From Amycolatopsis viridis (GTDB lineage: Bacteria > Actinomycetota > Actinomycetes > Mycobacteriales > Pseudonocardiaceae), in the NCBI RefSeq assembly GCF_011758765.1, contig NZ_JAANOU010000001.1, positions 186,001-250,000 on the forward strand: a DNA stretch of 64,000 nt, given 5' to 3'. The notes below the pieces were generated by a model. The model was not told the DNA's origin. It was given only the letters and a program-made list of their open reading frames with translations, and ran no database searches. Below, in pieces: positions 16,028-26,097 of the stretch. The position numbers and the translations under genes are program-made. Position 1 is the stretch's first letter. Each line of letters begins with the position of its first letter.

Positions 16028-18169
16028 TTACCCGCGCTTGATCAAACGGGTGATTCTCTTCGTGGCCGGTGCCAGCTCGTCCACCTTCAGCAGCGCGAGC
16101 ACGCCGAACGACACGCCCAAGCCGACCACACCCTGCAGGATCAGCTTGATCCAGGCGGTCGGCCTGGGGCCGAAGTCCGGCACGATCCAGCCCACCGCGA
16201 CGGCGGCGGCCACCCCCAGCACGCTCGCCACCAAGGTGAACAGGATGACGCCGAGCACGCGCCTGCTGCGCAGGTTGCCCAGGCTCACCCACAGCCAGAC
16301 CTGGCCCATGATCGCGCCGACCACGAACGTCAGCGAGTTCACCATCATCGCGCCGAGCACGATGGTCTTGGGGTCGAGCAGCACCGGGCACAGGTACAGC
16401 AGCGGGATCTTGACCAGGGTCATCACGACCATGATCAACGTGGGGGTGCGGGCGTCCTTCATCGCGTAGAACACCCGCAGCTGGAGCATGACCAGCGCGT
16501 ACGGCAGCAGGCCGAACGCCGAGATGGCCAGCGCCTCGCCCAGCCGGGATGCATCCGCGGTCGTGTTCTGCCCGCCGCTGAACAGCGCCACACCGACCGA
16601 CGTGCCGATCACCGACATGACCGCCGCGATCGGCACCAGCATCACGGTCGAGATGCGCGAGGCGTAGGACAGGTCGGCGACCACCTTGCGGGTGTCCCCG
16701 TCGGCGGCGTTGCGCGACAGCCGCGGCATGATCGCGGTCAGCAGCGAGACGCCGATCACGCCGTAGGGCAGCTGGAACAGCAGCCACGCGTTCGAATAGA
16801 TCGTCACGCCGCCCGGGTCACCGGTGGTCAGCACCCGGGTGTTGACGGTGAAGCCGATCTGGCTGACCGCCACGTACCCGAGGATCCACAGCGCGAGCCC
16901 GCCGAACTCCTTCATGCGCTTGTCGATGCCCCAGCGCCACTTGAACCGGAACCCGCTGCGCAGCAGCGGCGGCACCAGCATCAGCGCCTGCACCACGATG
17001 CCCAGCGTCACGCCGATGCCCAGCAGCAACAGCTTCGGCTGGCCCATCTCCACCGGGTCGTAGCTGATCTTCCCCGGGGTGAGCATGAACACCGCCAGCG
17101 TCACGATGACCACGAGGTTGTTCACCACCGGCGCCCACGCGGGCGGCCCGAAGACCTGCTTGGCGTTGAGGACCGCCGACAGCAGCGCGAACAGGCCGTA
17201 GAACAGGATCTCCGGCAGCAGCAGCCGGGCGAACGCCGTGGTCAGCTCGGGACTGGTCTTGCCCGGCGAACCGTCCAGGTACAGCGAGGTCAGCCACGGC
17301 GCGGCCGCCACCGCGATCACCGTGCCGATCACGAGCAGCACGAACGCGACCGTCAGCATGCGCTGCGTGTAGGCCAGGCCGCCGTCCTTGTCGTCCTGCG
17401 ACCGGACCAGCAGCGGCACCACGACACTGCTGAGCACACCACCCAGCAGCAGCTCGAAGACGATGTTCGGCAGCGTGTTGGCGATGTTGAACGAGTCGTT
17501 GACCACGCCGGTGCCCACGGCCCACACCAGCAGGATCTTCCAGAGGAACCCGGTGATCCGGCTGATCAGGGACGCGATCGCGATCCGGCTGCTGGACTTC
17601 GCCAGCGACGGCGCGACCGGCTTCTCCGGCGCCTCGACCGGTGCGTGGAACCCGGTCGCGTCCAGGCCCGGCCCCTCGCCGAACGAGGCCGACGGCGGGG
17701 CCGAGATGCGCGGCATCATCCGCGTCGCGAGCGCGTCGTAGGGGCGCAGCACGTCCGGGTCGGCCACCGGCCAGCGGCTACTGCCCTGCACACCGCTGAT
17801 CCGCGGGATCAGCAGCGTCGCGTCGGGGTCGTTCGGCGGCAGCGGCGGCGCCCCGAACGGCATGCTGTCCTGGGGCCGCTGACGCTCCTGCCGCCACGGA
17901 CGCACCGGCTGCCGCCGGTCCGGCGGGGCCTGCCGGCCCGTCGGCGGGACCGGCTGGCTGCGCTCCGGTGGCGGCTGGTGCCGCGGCGGCTGCGCGATCC
18001 GCTCAGGGGGCAGCTGCCCCTGCTGGCGGGTCGCCCGCTGCGGCCGCGGCCTGCCGTTCACCGCGGGCGGGATGCGGCGGGTCTCCTCCTGCCGAGCGCG
18101 CTCCGGCGGCGGGCGCCGGGTTGCGCGGTCGGCGGGACGCTCGGGTGGCCACCCCGGGTCTCTGTCCAA
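16028..18169 (-). CDS. murJ: Lipid II flippase MurJ (MviN)
   Basis: MurJ moves lipid II across the plasma membrane for peptidoglycan synthesis. The product has a cytoplasmic Pro/Arg/Gln-rich extension of about 195 residues, then the MOP-superfamily core of about 14 membrane segments, starting SSSRIAIASLISRITGFLWK with the conserved NDSFNIANTLPNIVFELLLG. The start is uncertain: TTG at 18169 has GAGGA 11 bases upstream, while a GTG at 18241 would overlap the preceding gene by 23 bp. Unlike M. tuberculosis MviN, no pseudokinase is fused at the C-terminus. It lies in a run with the DUF6049 gene and mutT4. Confidence 0.9.
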   Translation of the reverse strand: MDRDPGWPPERPADRATRRPPPERARQEETRRIPPAVNGRPRPQRATRQQGQLPPERIAQPPRHQPPPERSQPVPPTGRQAPPDRRQPVRPWRQERQRPQDSMPFGAPPLPPNDPDATLLIPRISGVQGSSRWPVADPDVLRPYDALATRMMPRISAPPSASFGEGPGLDATGFHAPVEAPEKPVAPSLAKSSSRIAIASLISRITGFLWKILLVWAVGTGVVNDSFNIANTLPNIVFELLLGGVLSSVVVPLLVRSQDDKDGGLAYTQRMLTVAFVLLVIGTVIAVAAAPWLTSLYLDGSPGKTSPELTTAFARLLLPEILFYGLFALLSAVLNAKQVFGPPAWAPVVNNLVVIVTLAVFMLTPGKISYDPVEMGQPKLLLLGIGVTLGIVVQALMLVPPLLRSGFRFKWRWGIDKRMKEFGGLALWILGYVAVSQIGFTVNTRVLTTGDPGGVTIYSNAWLLFQLPYGVIGVSLLTAIMPRLSRNAADGDTRKVVADLSYASRISTVMLVPIAAVMSVIGTSVGVALFSGGQNTTADASRLGEALAISAFGLLPYALVMLQLRVFYAMKDARTPTLIMVVMTLVKIPLLYLCPVLLDPKTIVLGAMMVNSLTFVVGAIMGQVWLWVSLGNLRSRRVLGVILFTLVASVLGVAAAVAVGWIVPDFGPRPTAWIKLILQGVVGLGVSFGVLALLKVDELAPATKRITRLIKRG

Positions 18170-18218
18170 CGCGCGCCCAATCCTCGCCGGTCCGGTTCTG
18201 GCACCCCAGAGTAGTCGG

Positions 18219-20342
18219 TCAGGCCCGGCGCGCCCGGACACGACGGTAGATCTGCCGCGCGGAGAGCAGGACCAGTGCCGCGGCACCCGCGATCGTGAGG
18301 ACCAGTGTCACCACGCCGTACTCGTTCGACCGCAGCTCGAAGCGGGCGGGGTGGCCCAGCGGCGTGCCGCCGGGAGTGGTGAGCGACACGGTCAGGTTGA
18401 ACACACCGGCACGCAGCGCCTCGGCCGGGATCCGTTCGCTGCCGCCCAGGCCGGCCGGGATCAGGCGGTCCGGCACCTGCTCGACCCGCAGGCCGGGTGT
18501 GTTGCTCAGCGAGATCCGCACCGCGATCTGCACGGGCAGCCGGTTGTTGAACGACACGGGCAGCGGCGCGGACCCGGACGCCATCGAGATCGGCACCGAC
18601 GGGGTGTCCACTGTCACCCGGCCGAGCAGGCCGTCCAGCTCGGAGCGCGCGTCGGCGGCGGACGCCTCCGCCGCACCCCGCGTCGGGCGCCAGGCCGACG
18701 ACGTGCTGCGGAGCAACGCGAACCGCAGCGGTTCGAGCAGCTCGGCCGGCTGGACCCGGGCGGCCGGGTCGATCTGCATCGCGCCCTGCAGGTCGGCCAT
18801 CGTGGACTCGATCGAGTTCATCTGCTCCGTGACCGACGACGGCGTCGCGGTGGCGAGGTCTTCGGCCGTGTAGGTCATCTTCGCGCTGCCGGTGCTCACC
18901 GCCGTCAGCAGCGTGGGCAGCGGTAGCGGGGTCAGCATGCCCCGCTGGACGAAGTCGCCCACGTTGCGCAGGAACCCGGTCAGCTCGTCTTGTGAAGCGG
19001 TCCACCGGTGTGGCGGCGCGACCAGGACCGGGCGGGACGGGGTCCCGGACAGGCCACCGCGGAACGCGAGCGCCGCCAGCCCGTTCTGGGCGGCGATATC
19101 GGGGTCGTCCACCGGCGTCTCCGACGTCGCCGCCGCGCCGGGGGCTCCGGCCAGCCCGGTCAGGACGAGAGGGTCGGCCTGCTGGGCGCGCAGCTGGGTG
19201 CCGTCCAGCCGGACCGGGCCGGCTGCCGGAGTGGTGGCGGAATCCACCGGATCGGTGATCAGGGTGCGCACCCCGGCGCTACCCAACGCGGTCAGCGTGC
19301 TCTGGTCCAGCGCTCCGTCGGCCCACAGCACGCCGTTCTGGGGTGCGACGTCGAGCAACTCCTGCACCCGTGCGCCGGTGTCCAGCGCGAACGGCAGCAG
19401 GTCGCCGCCGCGGACCTTGGTCACCGCGGTCAGGTCCGCGTCCGCGTAGGGCAGCTGCACCACGCACTGCCCGGCGACCAGCTCACGCAGCGACTGAAGC
19501 CAGATCTTGGCGGTCTCCGCGCCGGTGCCGCCGACCGTGCCGGTGGCGGTGCGGACCTGGTAGCCGTGGGACATGGCCTCGACGGTGTCCAGCAGGTCCG
19601 GGTCGATCGCGTAGCACAGCGACCGGGTCACCTGCTGATCGTCGCGGACCGCGCTCGCCGACTCGACCAGGGCGTAGAGGCGGCCGCCGGGGCGCAGCTC
19701 GCCGGCCAGCACGTCGTCGGAGAGCACCGCGGTGCCACCGAGCGGCGCGGCCACGATCCGCGGGCGGGTGTCGGCGATCGGCCACAGCATCGTGAACGCC
19801 GCCGCGGGGTTGTCCTGGCCGGTCACGGTCTTGCCGGGTGCGGACAGCACGGGCAGCAGCATGCTCATCGACGCCAGCCGAGCGGGGCCGCCGTAGGCCG
19901 GGGTGCCGTTGACGTTGACCAGCAGCGGGTACAGCCCCGGGCTGCCGATGCGCAGGTTGCCGCGCGTGCCGTCGAGCCGGACCGTGACCGCGAGCTGGCC
20001 GGTCTGACCCGGTTCGAGCGTGGACGGCTCGATGTCGATGAAGTCGGTGCTCGACACCGCGGCCGCGGCCGTGCCGCTCATCGCGGCCCGCACCTGGCGT
20101 TCGGTGGTGACCTTCTCACCCAGTTCGAGGCGCACCTGCAGCTTGCTGATCCGCCGGTCGCCGACGTTCGTCACGGTGCCGGCGACGTTGAGCGTCGCCG
20201 AAGTCGCGGTGACCACGCGCGGGTTGAGCTGCGCGACGTCCAGCCGCAGGCGGCTCGGCGCATCGGTCTGGGCACCCGCGGTGACCGGGACGAGCATCGC
20301 GAGGAGGAACGCAACCAACCCGGTGGCGGCGAACCGCTTCAC
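18219..20342 (-). CDS. Secreted, membrane-anchored DUF6049 family protein
   Basis: The 707-residue protein starts with a signal peptide ([23 protein letters not shown]). A long extracytoplasmic region follows, beginning with an immunoglobulin-like beta domain ([20 protein letters not shown]). It ends in a single membrane segment and a basic tail ([12 protein letters not shown]). It corresponds to the conserved actinobacterial gene between the mutT4 and mviN homologues (Rv3909 in M. tuberculosis). No catalytic motif is visible. The constant link with murJ suggests a role in envelope biogenesis. The GTG start overlaps the NUDIX gene stop by 4 bp. Confidence 0.82.
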   Translation of the reverse strand: MKRFAATGLVAFLLAMLVPVTAGAQTDAPSRLRLDVAQLNPRVVTATSATLNVAGTVTNVGDRRISKLQVRLELGEKVTTERQVRAAMSGTAAAAVSSTDFIDIEPSTLEPGQTGQLAVTVRLDGTRGNLRIGSPGLYPLLVNVNGTPAYGGPARLASMSMLLPVLSAPGKTVTGQDNPAAAFTMLWPIADTRPRIVAAPLGGTAVLSDDVLAGELRPGGRLYALVESASAVRDDQQVTRSLCYAIDPDLLDTVEAMSHGYQVRTATGTVGGTGAETAKIWLQSLRELVAGQCVVQLPYADADLTAVTKVRGGDLLPFALDTGARVQELLDVAPQNGVLWADGALDQSTLTALGSAGVRTLITDPVDSATTPAAGPVRLDGTQLRAQQADPLVLTGLAGAPGAAATSETPVDDPDIAAQNGLAALAFRGGLSGTPSRPVLVAPPHRWTASQDELTGFLRNVGDFVQRGMLTPLPLPTLLTAVSTGSAKMTYTAEDLATATPSSVTEQMNSIESTMADLQGAMQIDPAARVQPAELLEPLRFALLRSTSSAWRPTRGAAEASAADARSELDGLLGRVTVDTPSVPISMASGSAPLPVSFNNRLPVQIAVRISLSNTPGLRVEQVPDRLIPAGLGGSERIPAEALRAGVFNLTVSLTTPGGTPLGHPARFELRSNEYGVVTLVLTIAGAAALVLLSARQIYRRVRARRA

Positions 20343-20863
20343 TCCGGCACTCCTTCAGTCGCTCGCGTGTCGTCGCCGAACAGCTCCCTGGCCTTGCGAA
20401 CCAGCTTGCGCTCGTCGGTGTAGGCGAGCCGGGTCTCCAGGTCGGCGACCGGCACCCAGGCCACCTCGGTGACCTCCGAGTCCTCGTCGGACAGCTCGCC
20501 ACCGGTGGCTTCCAGCAGGAAATGATGCACCGTCTTGTGCACCCGCCGCCGCTCGGCCACGAACCAGTAGTCGATGGTGCCGAGCGGCCGCAGCACTTGC
20601 GCGGAGATGCCCGTCTCCTCCTTCACCTCGCGCACCGCAGTCTGCTCTTTCGTCTCACCCTGCTCGATGTGCCCCTTCGGCAGGGACCACAGCAGCTTGC
20701 CGTGGCGGTCCAGCCTGCCGATCAGGACGGCGTTCTCCCGGGCGGGGTCGAGCACCAGGCCGCCGGCGGAGGTCTCCACGGAGGTCGTCATCCGCCTGCT
20801 GCGTCGGCGACGCGACCGGCGCCGCGGTTTACCCCCGCCGGAGCGACCGGCCGATCCAGACAT
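20339..20863 (-). CDS. mutT4: NUDIX hydrolase, MutT4-like
   Basis: NUDIX enzymes hydrolyse nucleoside diphosphates linked to another moiety. The 174-residue protein has a complete Nudix box, beginning [17 protein letters not shown] with the downstream EETGI. The N-terminal 24 residues are very basic ([11 protein letters not shown]) and precede an internal ATG, so the start could be at residue 25. The substrate is not evident. It matches the mycobacterial MutT4 position, divergent from pcnA and upstream of the DUF6049 and murJ genes. Confidence 0.86.
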   Translation of the reverse strand: MSGSAGRSGGGKPRRRSRRRRSRRMTTSVETSAGGLVLDPARENAVLIGRLDRHGKLLWSLPKGHIEQGETKEQTAVREVKEETGISAQVLRPLGTIDYWFVAERRRVHKTVHHFLLEATGGELSDEDSEVTEVAWVPVADLETRLAYTDERKLVRKARELFGDDTRATEGVPE

Positions 20864-21003
20864 GCTGCGATGCTAGTGCGTGGCGGCCGTGTGCGGCCGG
20901 TACTGCGTAGCTGACTGTTCACTCCTGGTCGATGGGTAGGCTGGTCCCTCGTGTCTGTCATGGTTGCGTCCACCCAGTTCACCTCGGAGGCGGTTCGATC
21001 CCG

Positions 21004-22437
21004 GTGAACGAGCTGACCGCGAAACGGAACGCGGTGACCGAGCTGATGCGGATCTCGCCGCTCGCCGACGAGCTGGCCGGGCTGTTCGCGACGGCCGGCC
21101 ACCGGTTGTACCTGGTTGGCGGCAGTGTGCGGGACGCGCTGCTCGGCCGCCTGTCCGCCGACCTCGACTTCACCACCGACGCCCGCCCGGAGCAGATCCT
21201 GAAGATCGTCCGCGGCTGGGCCGACGGCGTGTGGGAGGCGGGTATCGCCTTCGGCACCGTCGGCGTGACCAAGCGCGGGTCGACGCTGGAGATCACCACG
21301 TTCCGCGCGGACGTCTACGACCGGGTCAGCCGCAATCCCGAGGTGACCTTCGGCGACACGATCGAGGGTGATCTCAAGCGCCGCGACTTCACCGTCAACG
21401 CGATGGCGATCGACTTGTCGACCAAGCAGTTCGTCGACCCGTACGACGGGATGGACGCGCTGCGGAAGCAGGTGCTCGACACCCCGGCTACGCCCGAGGA
21501 GTCCTTCGCCGACGACCCGCTGCGCATGCTGCGTGCCGCGCGGTTCGCCGCCCAGCTCGGCTTCGCGCCCGCGCCGCGCGTGGTGACCGCGATGACCCAG
21601 ATGGCCGGCGAGATCGAGCGCATCACCGCCGAGCGGGTGCAGACCGAGCTGTCGAAACTGCTCCTCGGCCGGTTCCCGCGCCGCGGCCTGGAGCTGATGG
21701 TCGACACCGGACTGGCCGACCACGTCCTGCCCGAGGTGCCCGGCATGCGGCTGGCCATCGACGAGCACCACCAGCACAAGGACGTCTACCAGCACTCGCT
21801 GACCGTGCTGGAACAGGCGATCGCGCTGGAGCGGCGCGACGACCCGGACGCCGAGCCGGACCTGGTGCTCCGGCTGGCGGCGCTGCTGCACGACATCGGC
21901 AAGCCGGCCACCCGCCGGTTCGAGCCTGGCGGCGGGGTGAGCTTCCACCACCACGAGGTGGTCGGCGCGAAGATGGCCCGCAAGCGTTTGCGCGCCCTGA
22001 AGTACCCCAAGCAGATCATCGAGGACGTCGTCCAGCTCGTGTTCCTCCACCTGCGGTTCCACGGCTACGGCAAGGGCGAGTGGACCGACTCGGCGGTCCG
22101 CCGGTACGTGACCGACGCCGGTCCCCTGCTCCCCCGGCTGCACAAGCTGGTGCGCGCCGACTCCACCACCCGCAACAAGCGCAAGGCGGCCGCGCTGCAA
22201 CGCACCTACGACGAGCTCGAGGAGCGGATCGCCCGCATCCAGGCCGAGGAGGACCTCGCCAAGGTGCGGCCCGACCTCGACGGGAACGAGATCATGAAGA
22301 TCCTCGGCCTGCCGCCCGGCCCCATGGTCGGCAAGGCGTGGAAGCACCTGAAGGAGCTGCGGCTGGACCGCGGCCCGCTCGACCACGACGAGGCGGTCGC
22401 CGAGCTGCACCGCTGGGCCGCGGAGAACGGGCTGTAA
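21004..22437 (+). CDS. pcnA: CCA tRNA nucleotidyltransferase
   Basis: This class II nucleotidyltransferase adds or repairs the 3' CCA end of tRNA; in related actinobacteria the gene is called pcnA. The 477-residue protein has LVGGSVRDALLGR, the metal-binding DLDFTTDA, the template motif RRDFTVNAMA and an HD domain (LRLAALLHDIGKPATRRF). The GTG at 21004 is chosen; GGAGG lies 13 bases upstream, which is long, and no better in-frame start is seen. It is divergent from mutT4 across a 140-bp promoter region. Confidence 0.92.
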   Translation: MNELTAKRNAVTELMRISPLADELAGLFATAGHRLYLVGGSVRDALLGRLSADLDFTTDARPEQILKIVRGWADGVWEAGIAFGTVGVTKRGSTLEITTFRADVYDRVSRNPEVTFGDTIEGDLKRRDFTVNAMAIDLSTKQFVDPYDGMDALRKQVLDTPATPEESFADDPLRMLRAARFAAQLGFAPAPRVVTAMTQMAGEIERITAERVQTELSKLLLGRFPRRGLELMVDTGLADHVLPEVPGMRLAIDEHHQHKDVYQHSLTVLEQAIALERRDDPDAEPDLVLRLAALLHDIGKPATRRFEPGGGVSFHHHEVVGAKMARKRLRALKYPKQIIEDVVQLVFLHLRFHGYGKGEWTDSAVRRYVTDAGPLLPRLHKLVRADSTTRNKRKAAALQRTYDELEERIARIQAEEDLAKVRPDLDGNEIMKILGLPPGPMVGKAWKHLKELRLDRGPLDHDEAVAELHRWAAENGL

Positions 22438-22471
22438 TTCCCCGGCTCGCCCAGACGACCGGGAGGTCGTG

Positions 22472-23764
22472 ATGTCCCCACCGCGCGCGGCCAGTTACCT
22501 CGGCACCTTGCTGCGGCGCGGTGCACCCGCGATGGCCGGGGTGACCGGCGGGCTGGACGACCTCGAGGTCGCCGACCCCGCACCGGCCGCCCCGCTGCGG
22601 CGAATGCGGCGGATCGCCGGCCCGGTCGAACCGGCGGCGCCGGACAACCTGCTGCTGCGGGCCACCCGGTACGTCGCGATGGTCCCCCTCGCCTACCGGA
22701 TTCTGGCGGTGACCGGGGCGCTGGTCGCGTTCCTCGCCGACGGCCACGGCGGCGTGGCGCCGGTGGTGGCGGTCGCCGCATGCTTGATCGCGTGGAACGT
22801 GTTCGGGCTGACCTGGTTGTTCCGGTCCGCGCCGTTCCACGACCGCGCCGCCGGACGGTTGCTGGTGCTCGACGTGCTGGCCACCATCGCGGCGAACCTG
22901 GTGGTCGGGGCGGCCGTCCCCCAGCCGGCGTTCGCGGCGGCGATGCAGGTGCCGGGCAAGCACCTGCTCGGCGCGGTCGCGCTGCTCACCCTCGCGCTCG
23001 GCGCCGGCTACGGGCTGGCGTTGATGCTGCTCGGCGTCCCCCTCGCGGGGCTGGCCTGGCTCCTGAACACCGGCGTGTTCAACGTGAAACAAGCCGTCGC
23101 CGGGCTGCCGACGATGATCGGGGTGCTGGTCACCGCGACGGGCGCGCTGATCCTGCTCGGCCTCGGCACCCGGCTCGCGCTGGCCTACGGCATCCGGCAC
23201 GGCCGCGAGGCCGAACGGGCACGGCAGCACCGGATGCTGCACGACACGGTGCTGCAAACACTGGAGACGATCGCGTTGCCCGGCACGGGCAGCAGCGAAC
23301 ACCAGCTCAGCGAGATCCGACGACTGGCCCGCGCCCAGGCGATCGAGGTGCGGCAGGCGATCGAGGGCGCGGACGGCAGCGGTGCCCTCGGCGAGAAACT
23401 GGCGGCTCTGGCCGCGGAGATGGCCCGCGACGGACTGCGCGCCCAGCTGGTGATGGCGGAGCTCGACGCGGACACCCTGAGCGAGGTGCGGCAGATCGCC
23501 ATCCGGGACGCGGCACGCGAGGCGTTGCGGAACACGTTGAAGCACTCCGGCACCGACCGGGTCGTCGTCCGCGCAGAAGACCGGGACGGCGGCGTCGCGG
23601 TGATCATCCGCGACCACGGCACCGGCTTCGACGCGGCGGACCGCCCCCCGGGTTTCGGCATCAGCCAGTCGATCACCGCCCGCCTGGCCGAGGCCGGCGG
23701 TCAGGCCCAGGTCGAGTCCAGCCCCGGCGGCGGCACTCGCGTGACGCTCTGGATGCCGCGATGA
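22472..23764 (+). CDS. Membrane sensor histidine kinase (HisKA_3/NarL-partner type)
   Basis: The 430-residue protein has about five membrane segments (residues 70-240), then a dimerisation helix with the phospho-acceptor motif HRMLHDTVLQTLE and an HATPase domain (REALRNTLKHSGTDRVVV, DHGTGFD, GFGISQSI). The H-D-T-V-L-Q sequence is typical of kinases that pair with LuxR-type response regulators, but no regulator gene is adjacent. The ATG at 22472 is five bases from GGGAGG; the GTG at 22469 is too close. It lies 34 bp after pcnA. Confidence 0.85.
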   Translation: MSPPRAASYLGTLLRRGAPAMAGVTGGLDDLEVADPAPAAPLRRMRRIAGPVEPAAPDNLLLRATRYVAMVPLAYRILAVTGALVAFLADGHGGVAPVVAVAACLIAWNVFGLTWLFRSAPFHDRAAGRLLVLDVLATIAANLVVGAAVPQPAFAAAMQVPGKHLLGAVALLTLALGAGYGLALMLLGVPLAGLAWLLNTGVFNVKQAVAGLPTMIGVLVTATGALILLGLGTRLALAYGIRHGREAERARQHRMLHDTVLQTLETIALPGTGSSEHQLSEIRRLARAQAIEVRQAIEGADGSGALGEKLAALAAEMARDGLRAQLVMAELDADTLSEVRQIAIRDAAREALRNTLKHSGTDRVVVRAEDRDGGVAVIIRDHGTGFDAADRPPGFGISQSITARLAEAGGQAQVESSPGGGTRVTLWMPR

Positions 23765-23818
23765 TTGCCGAGGCAGCACGCGGCACGGCGCGTTCGCAGC
23801 GAAAGGGGCTGATCCGCG

Positions 23819-24217
23819 GTGGATAACTTGCCGCGCATGACCGAGGAACAGAACGAAACCCGGAGACTCGCCATCAAAGCTCTGCAGATCGCCCGGGAAG
23901 CTCGTGACGATGCCGCCGCCGCAAGGGTGCTGGCGACCGCCGCGTCCAAGGACGTCGGCGACCTCAAGGCGCAGCTGCAGGCCCACACGAAGGTGCTCAA
24001 CGCGTTGCGTGAGACGCAGCTCGAGCACGGATCCCGGCTGGGCCGGGTCGAGAACAGGCTGGGCAGGGTCGAGAACAGGCTGGGCAGGGTCGAGAACAGG
24101 CTGGATCGGGTGGAGGACCACCTGGAGCGGATGGAAACCGAAATGCGGAACGGCTTCGCGATGATGGCGGGCGGCATGAGCCGCATAGCCGAGTTGCTGG
24201 AGGGCCGCGAGTCCTAG
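23819..24217 (+). CDS. Small coiled-coil protein with heptad repeats
   Basis: The 132-residue protein has no recognised family. It is almost all helical, acidic and basic, with a central run of the heptad RLGRVEN repeated three times and a variant RLDRVED. This encodes an extended coiled coil (about residues 70-110), so it probably oligomerises. There is no signal peptide or membrane segment. The GTG at 23819 has AAAGGGG ten bases upstream; an ATG at 23837 is possible. It ends convergently with the last gene of the toxin-like operon, overlapping by 4 bp. Confidence 0.7.
   Translation: MDNLPRMTEEQNETRRLAIKALQIAREARDDAAAARVLATAASKDVGDLKAQLQAHTKVLNALRETQLEHGSRLGRVENRLGRVENRLGRVENRLDRVEDHLERMETEMRNGFAMMAGGMSRIAELLEGRES
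24038..24121 (+). repeat. 21-bp tandem repeat, four units
   Basis: Units begin at 24038, 24059, 24080 and 24101 with the pattern CTGGGCAGGGTCGAGAACAGG; the second and third are identical and the fourth is diverged. Each unit encodes one heptad of the coiled coil, so copy number can change without breaking the frame. Confidence 0.9.
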
Positions 24218-26061
24218 AGCCGCTCCAGCGCGCCGGTTTCGACGTGCTGTCCGATGGGGTGCGGCAGGAAGTACGCCACCGCCCCACCGGGCAGCACCCC
24301 CCACGACATGGTCACGCCGGTCAGCACGCGCAGCGGGCGCGCCACGCGGTACCGCGCCCGCTGCGCCTCCCGATCCGGCAGCAGGGACGTCTCGGCGAAC
24401 CGCGCGTGCTCCTCGTGCAGCAGGTTCCCCGTCTCGGTGCCGAACCGGACCAATGTCGTTCCCGTGGGCAGCGTGACCAGCCGTTTCGCGCGGTAGAGCG
24501 TCAGCGGGGGCTCGCCGCGCAGCGGGGCGACCGGCCACTCGCCCGAATCGTCCACCGCGTGCACCGGGTAGAGCAGCAGCGAGCCGAGCAGGAACCGCGC
24601 CGCCTCCTCGACTCGCGCGCACGTCGTCGCGGCCGCTCCGTTCGGGGCGGTCACCTCCCAGCCCTGCTCCGTCCGCCGCAGGCTCCACGCGCCGTCGGCC
24701 CGCTCGCCGATCCGGTACGCCGACGGCGTGATCCCGTGCTCGGCCAGCCGGCGCTCCAGCACGGTCAGCACCTCGGAAGCCCGCAAGCCGTACGGCGGGT
24801 CCTCGCCGCGCTCGGCGCGCGTCACCGCGTCGGCGTTCCCGGCATCCGGTTGCGGTGGCAGCGGTTTGCCCAGTAGCTCGGCCTCCGCTGCGGCCCGCAG
24901 GTGCGCGGGCACGCTCGGCACCCGGTAGCCCTGCGCACGGATGTGCTCGACCAGCTCCGGTTGCGGCGGCAGCCCGTATTTTCGCAGGTAGTGCGGTACC
25001 GCGGCAGCCCAGATCCACACCCCGTCGGTGTGGAAGGCGTCCGGTGTGTCCGGCGGGCCGGCGGGGGCGAACAGGTCGGGCAGCCGGTTCGGTGTGCTGA
25101 CCGCAACCGGTGCGCGGAAGAGGTAGTCGAACAGCGCGCGGGCCTCTTCCGCTGGCAGGGCCTGCCGGTTGACCACCGGTGGCTCGCCCGGTGCGTCCAC
25201 GACGGCCGCGTGCCGGAACGCCACGTGGACCGGCAGCCCGGCCCTCGCCGCCAGCCAGTCCGGAACCTGGTCGCGCTCGCGCGGGAACTGCGCCAGCTCG
25301 GCCTCGTACACGCCGGCTGTTGGGCGGCCGACCGGGCTCCGGCGCCAGTTCGGTTCCGCCGCCGAGTCGTAGTCGAAGCTGAACTCGGCGGGCGCGACCA
25401 GCGTCAAGGTGCCCGTGCACCAGGTGCCCGCACCCGGCTGGTGCATCGCGGCCCGCAGGTCGCTGAACAGCTGACCGAGCCGTGGCGACGCGGGCAGCGA
25501 CACCGACTCGCCCTCGCCGGCCGCGCGCACCTCGATCTCGGCGTAGTTCCCGACCTGCCGGAACTGCGCCGCGATGCGCTCCCAGCCGTCCGGGACGACC
25601 ACGCGCAGCTGCCGCGCGATGTCACGCACCAGGTCCTCGGGGGCCGCCTCGACCGGCGGGCGCGGCCCGGTCGGGAAGTCGTGCCGTTCCTGCCAGATCG
25701 CGGTGATCCCGGCTTCCGTCGCCGTGGTGGTGAACTCGCGCAACCCGAGCTGCCGCGCGCGGACCTCGTCGGTCCCGTTCCAGCGCAGGGTCAACCCGTC
25801 GCCCGGGGCGATGCGGTAGAGGTCGTCGTCGAAGAGGCAGTGCGTCTGCAGGCTGAACGCCACGGCGATGTCGGCTTCCGGCACGACCTTCGCCGGCCGG
25901 CCGGAGAACTCCTCGTCGAAGCCCGCGGGCGCGTCCTCGCCGGCTGGTGTCACGAGCAGGACGGTGCCGTCCGCGCTGGAACGTTCCGCCGGGAAGACGC
26001 GCCCCCGCCACACGGCGTGCAACCCGTCCGGGCGATGCGCCAGCTCGACTCGATACCGCAC
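24214..26061 (-). CDS. TNT-like (NADase-fold) domain protein, long form
   Basis: The 615-residue protein ends in a segment resembling the tuberculosis necrotizing toxin (TNT) NAD-glycohydrolase fold: GTTLVRFGTETGNLL, RYRVARPLRVLTG, LPGGAVAYFLP and a GALERL end (about residues 525-615). The TNT glutamine expected in the PGGG-x-Q motif is Ala here (PGGAVAY), and the RSLP arginine is Thr (ETSLLP), so activity is doubtful. Upstream come a region common to both TNT-like genes (WERI to PDWL, weakly like the YezG/DUF600 family; then DGVWIWAAAVPHYLRKYG) and an extra N-terminal domain of about 140 residues. No signal peptide is visible. The GTG start has GGGGGA upstream. Confidence 0.65.
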   Translation of the reverse strand: MRYRVELAHRPDGLHAVWRGRVFPAERSSADGTVLLVTPAGEDAPAGFDEEFSGRPAKVVPEADIAVAFSLQTHCLFDDDLYRIAPGDGLTLRWNGTDEVRARQLGLREFTTTATEAGITAIWQERHDFPTGPRPPVEAAPEDLVRDIARQLRVVVPDGWERIAAQFRQVGNYAEIEVRAAGEGESVSLPASPRLGQLFSDLRAAMHQPGAGTWCTGTLTLVAPAEFSFDYDSAAEPNWRRSPVGRPTAGVYEAELAQFPRERDQVPDWLAARAGLPVHVAFRHAAVVDAPGEPPVVNRQALPAEEARALFDYLFRAPVAVSTPNRLPDLFAPAGPPDTPDAFHTDGVWIWAAAVPHYLRKYGLPPQPELVEHIRAQGYRVPSVPAHLRAAAEAELLGKPLPPQPDAGNADAVTRAERGEDPPYGLRASEVLTVLERRLAEHGITPSAYRIGERADGAWSLRRTEQGWEVTAPNGAAATTCARVEEAARFLLGSLLLYPVHAVDDSGEWPVAPLRGEPPLTLYRAKRLVTLPTGTTLVRFGTETGNLLHEEHARFAETSLLPDREAQRARYRVARPLRVLTGVTMSWGVLPGGAVAYFLPHPIGQHVETGALERL

Positions 26062-26097
26062 TGCTGTCCCCCTGCTCGCTGGAAAGGCCCGTCAAAC

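Noticed and set aside
24038-24121. The 21-bp repeats as a CRISPR array
   Set aside because: The units are contiguous without spacers and lie in frame inside a coding sequence.
22292-25420. A minus-strand open frame crossing pcnA, the histidine kinase and the coiled-coil gene
   Set aside because: The plus-strand genes have family motifs and ribosome sites; the minus-strand frame is low-complexity.
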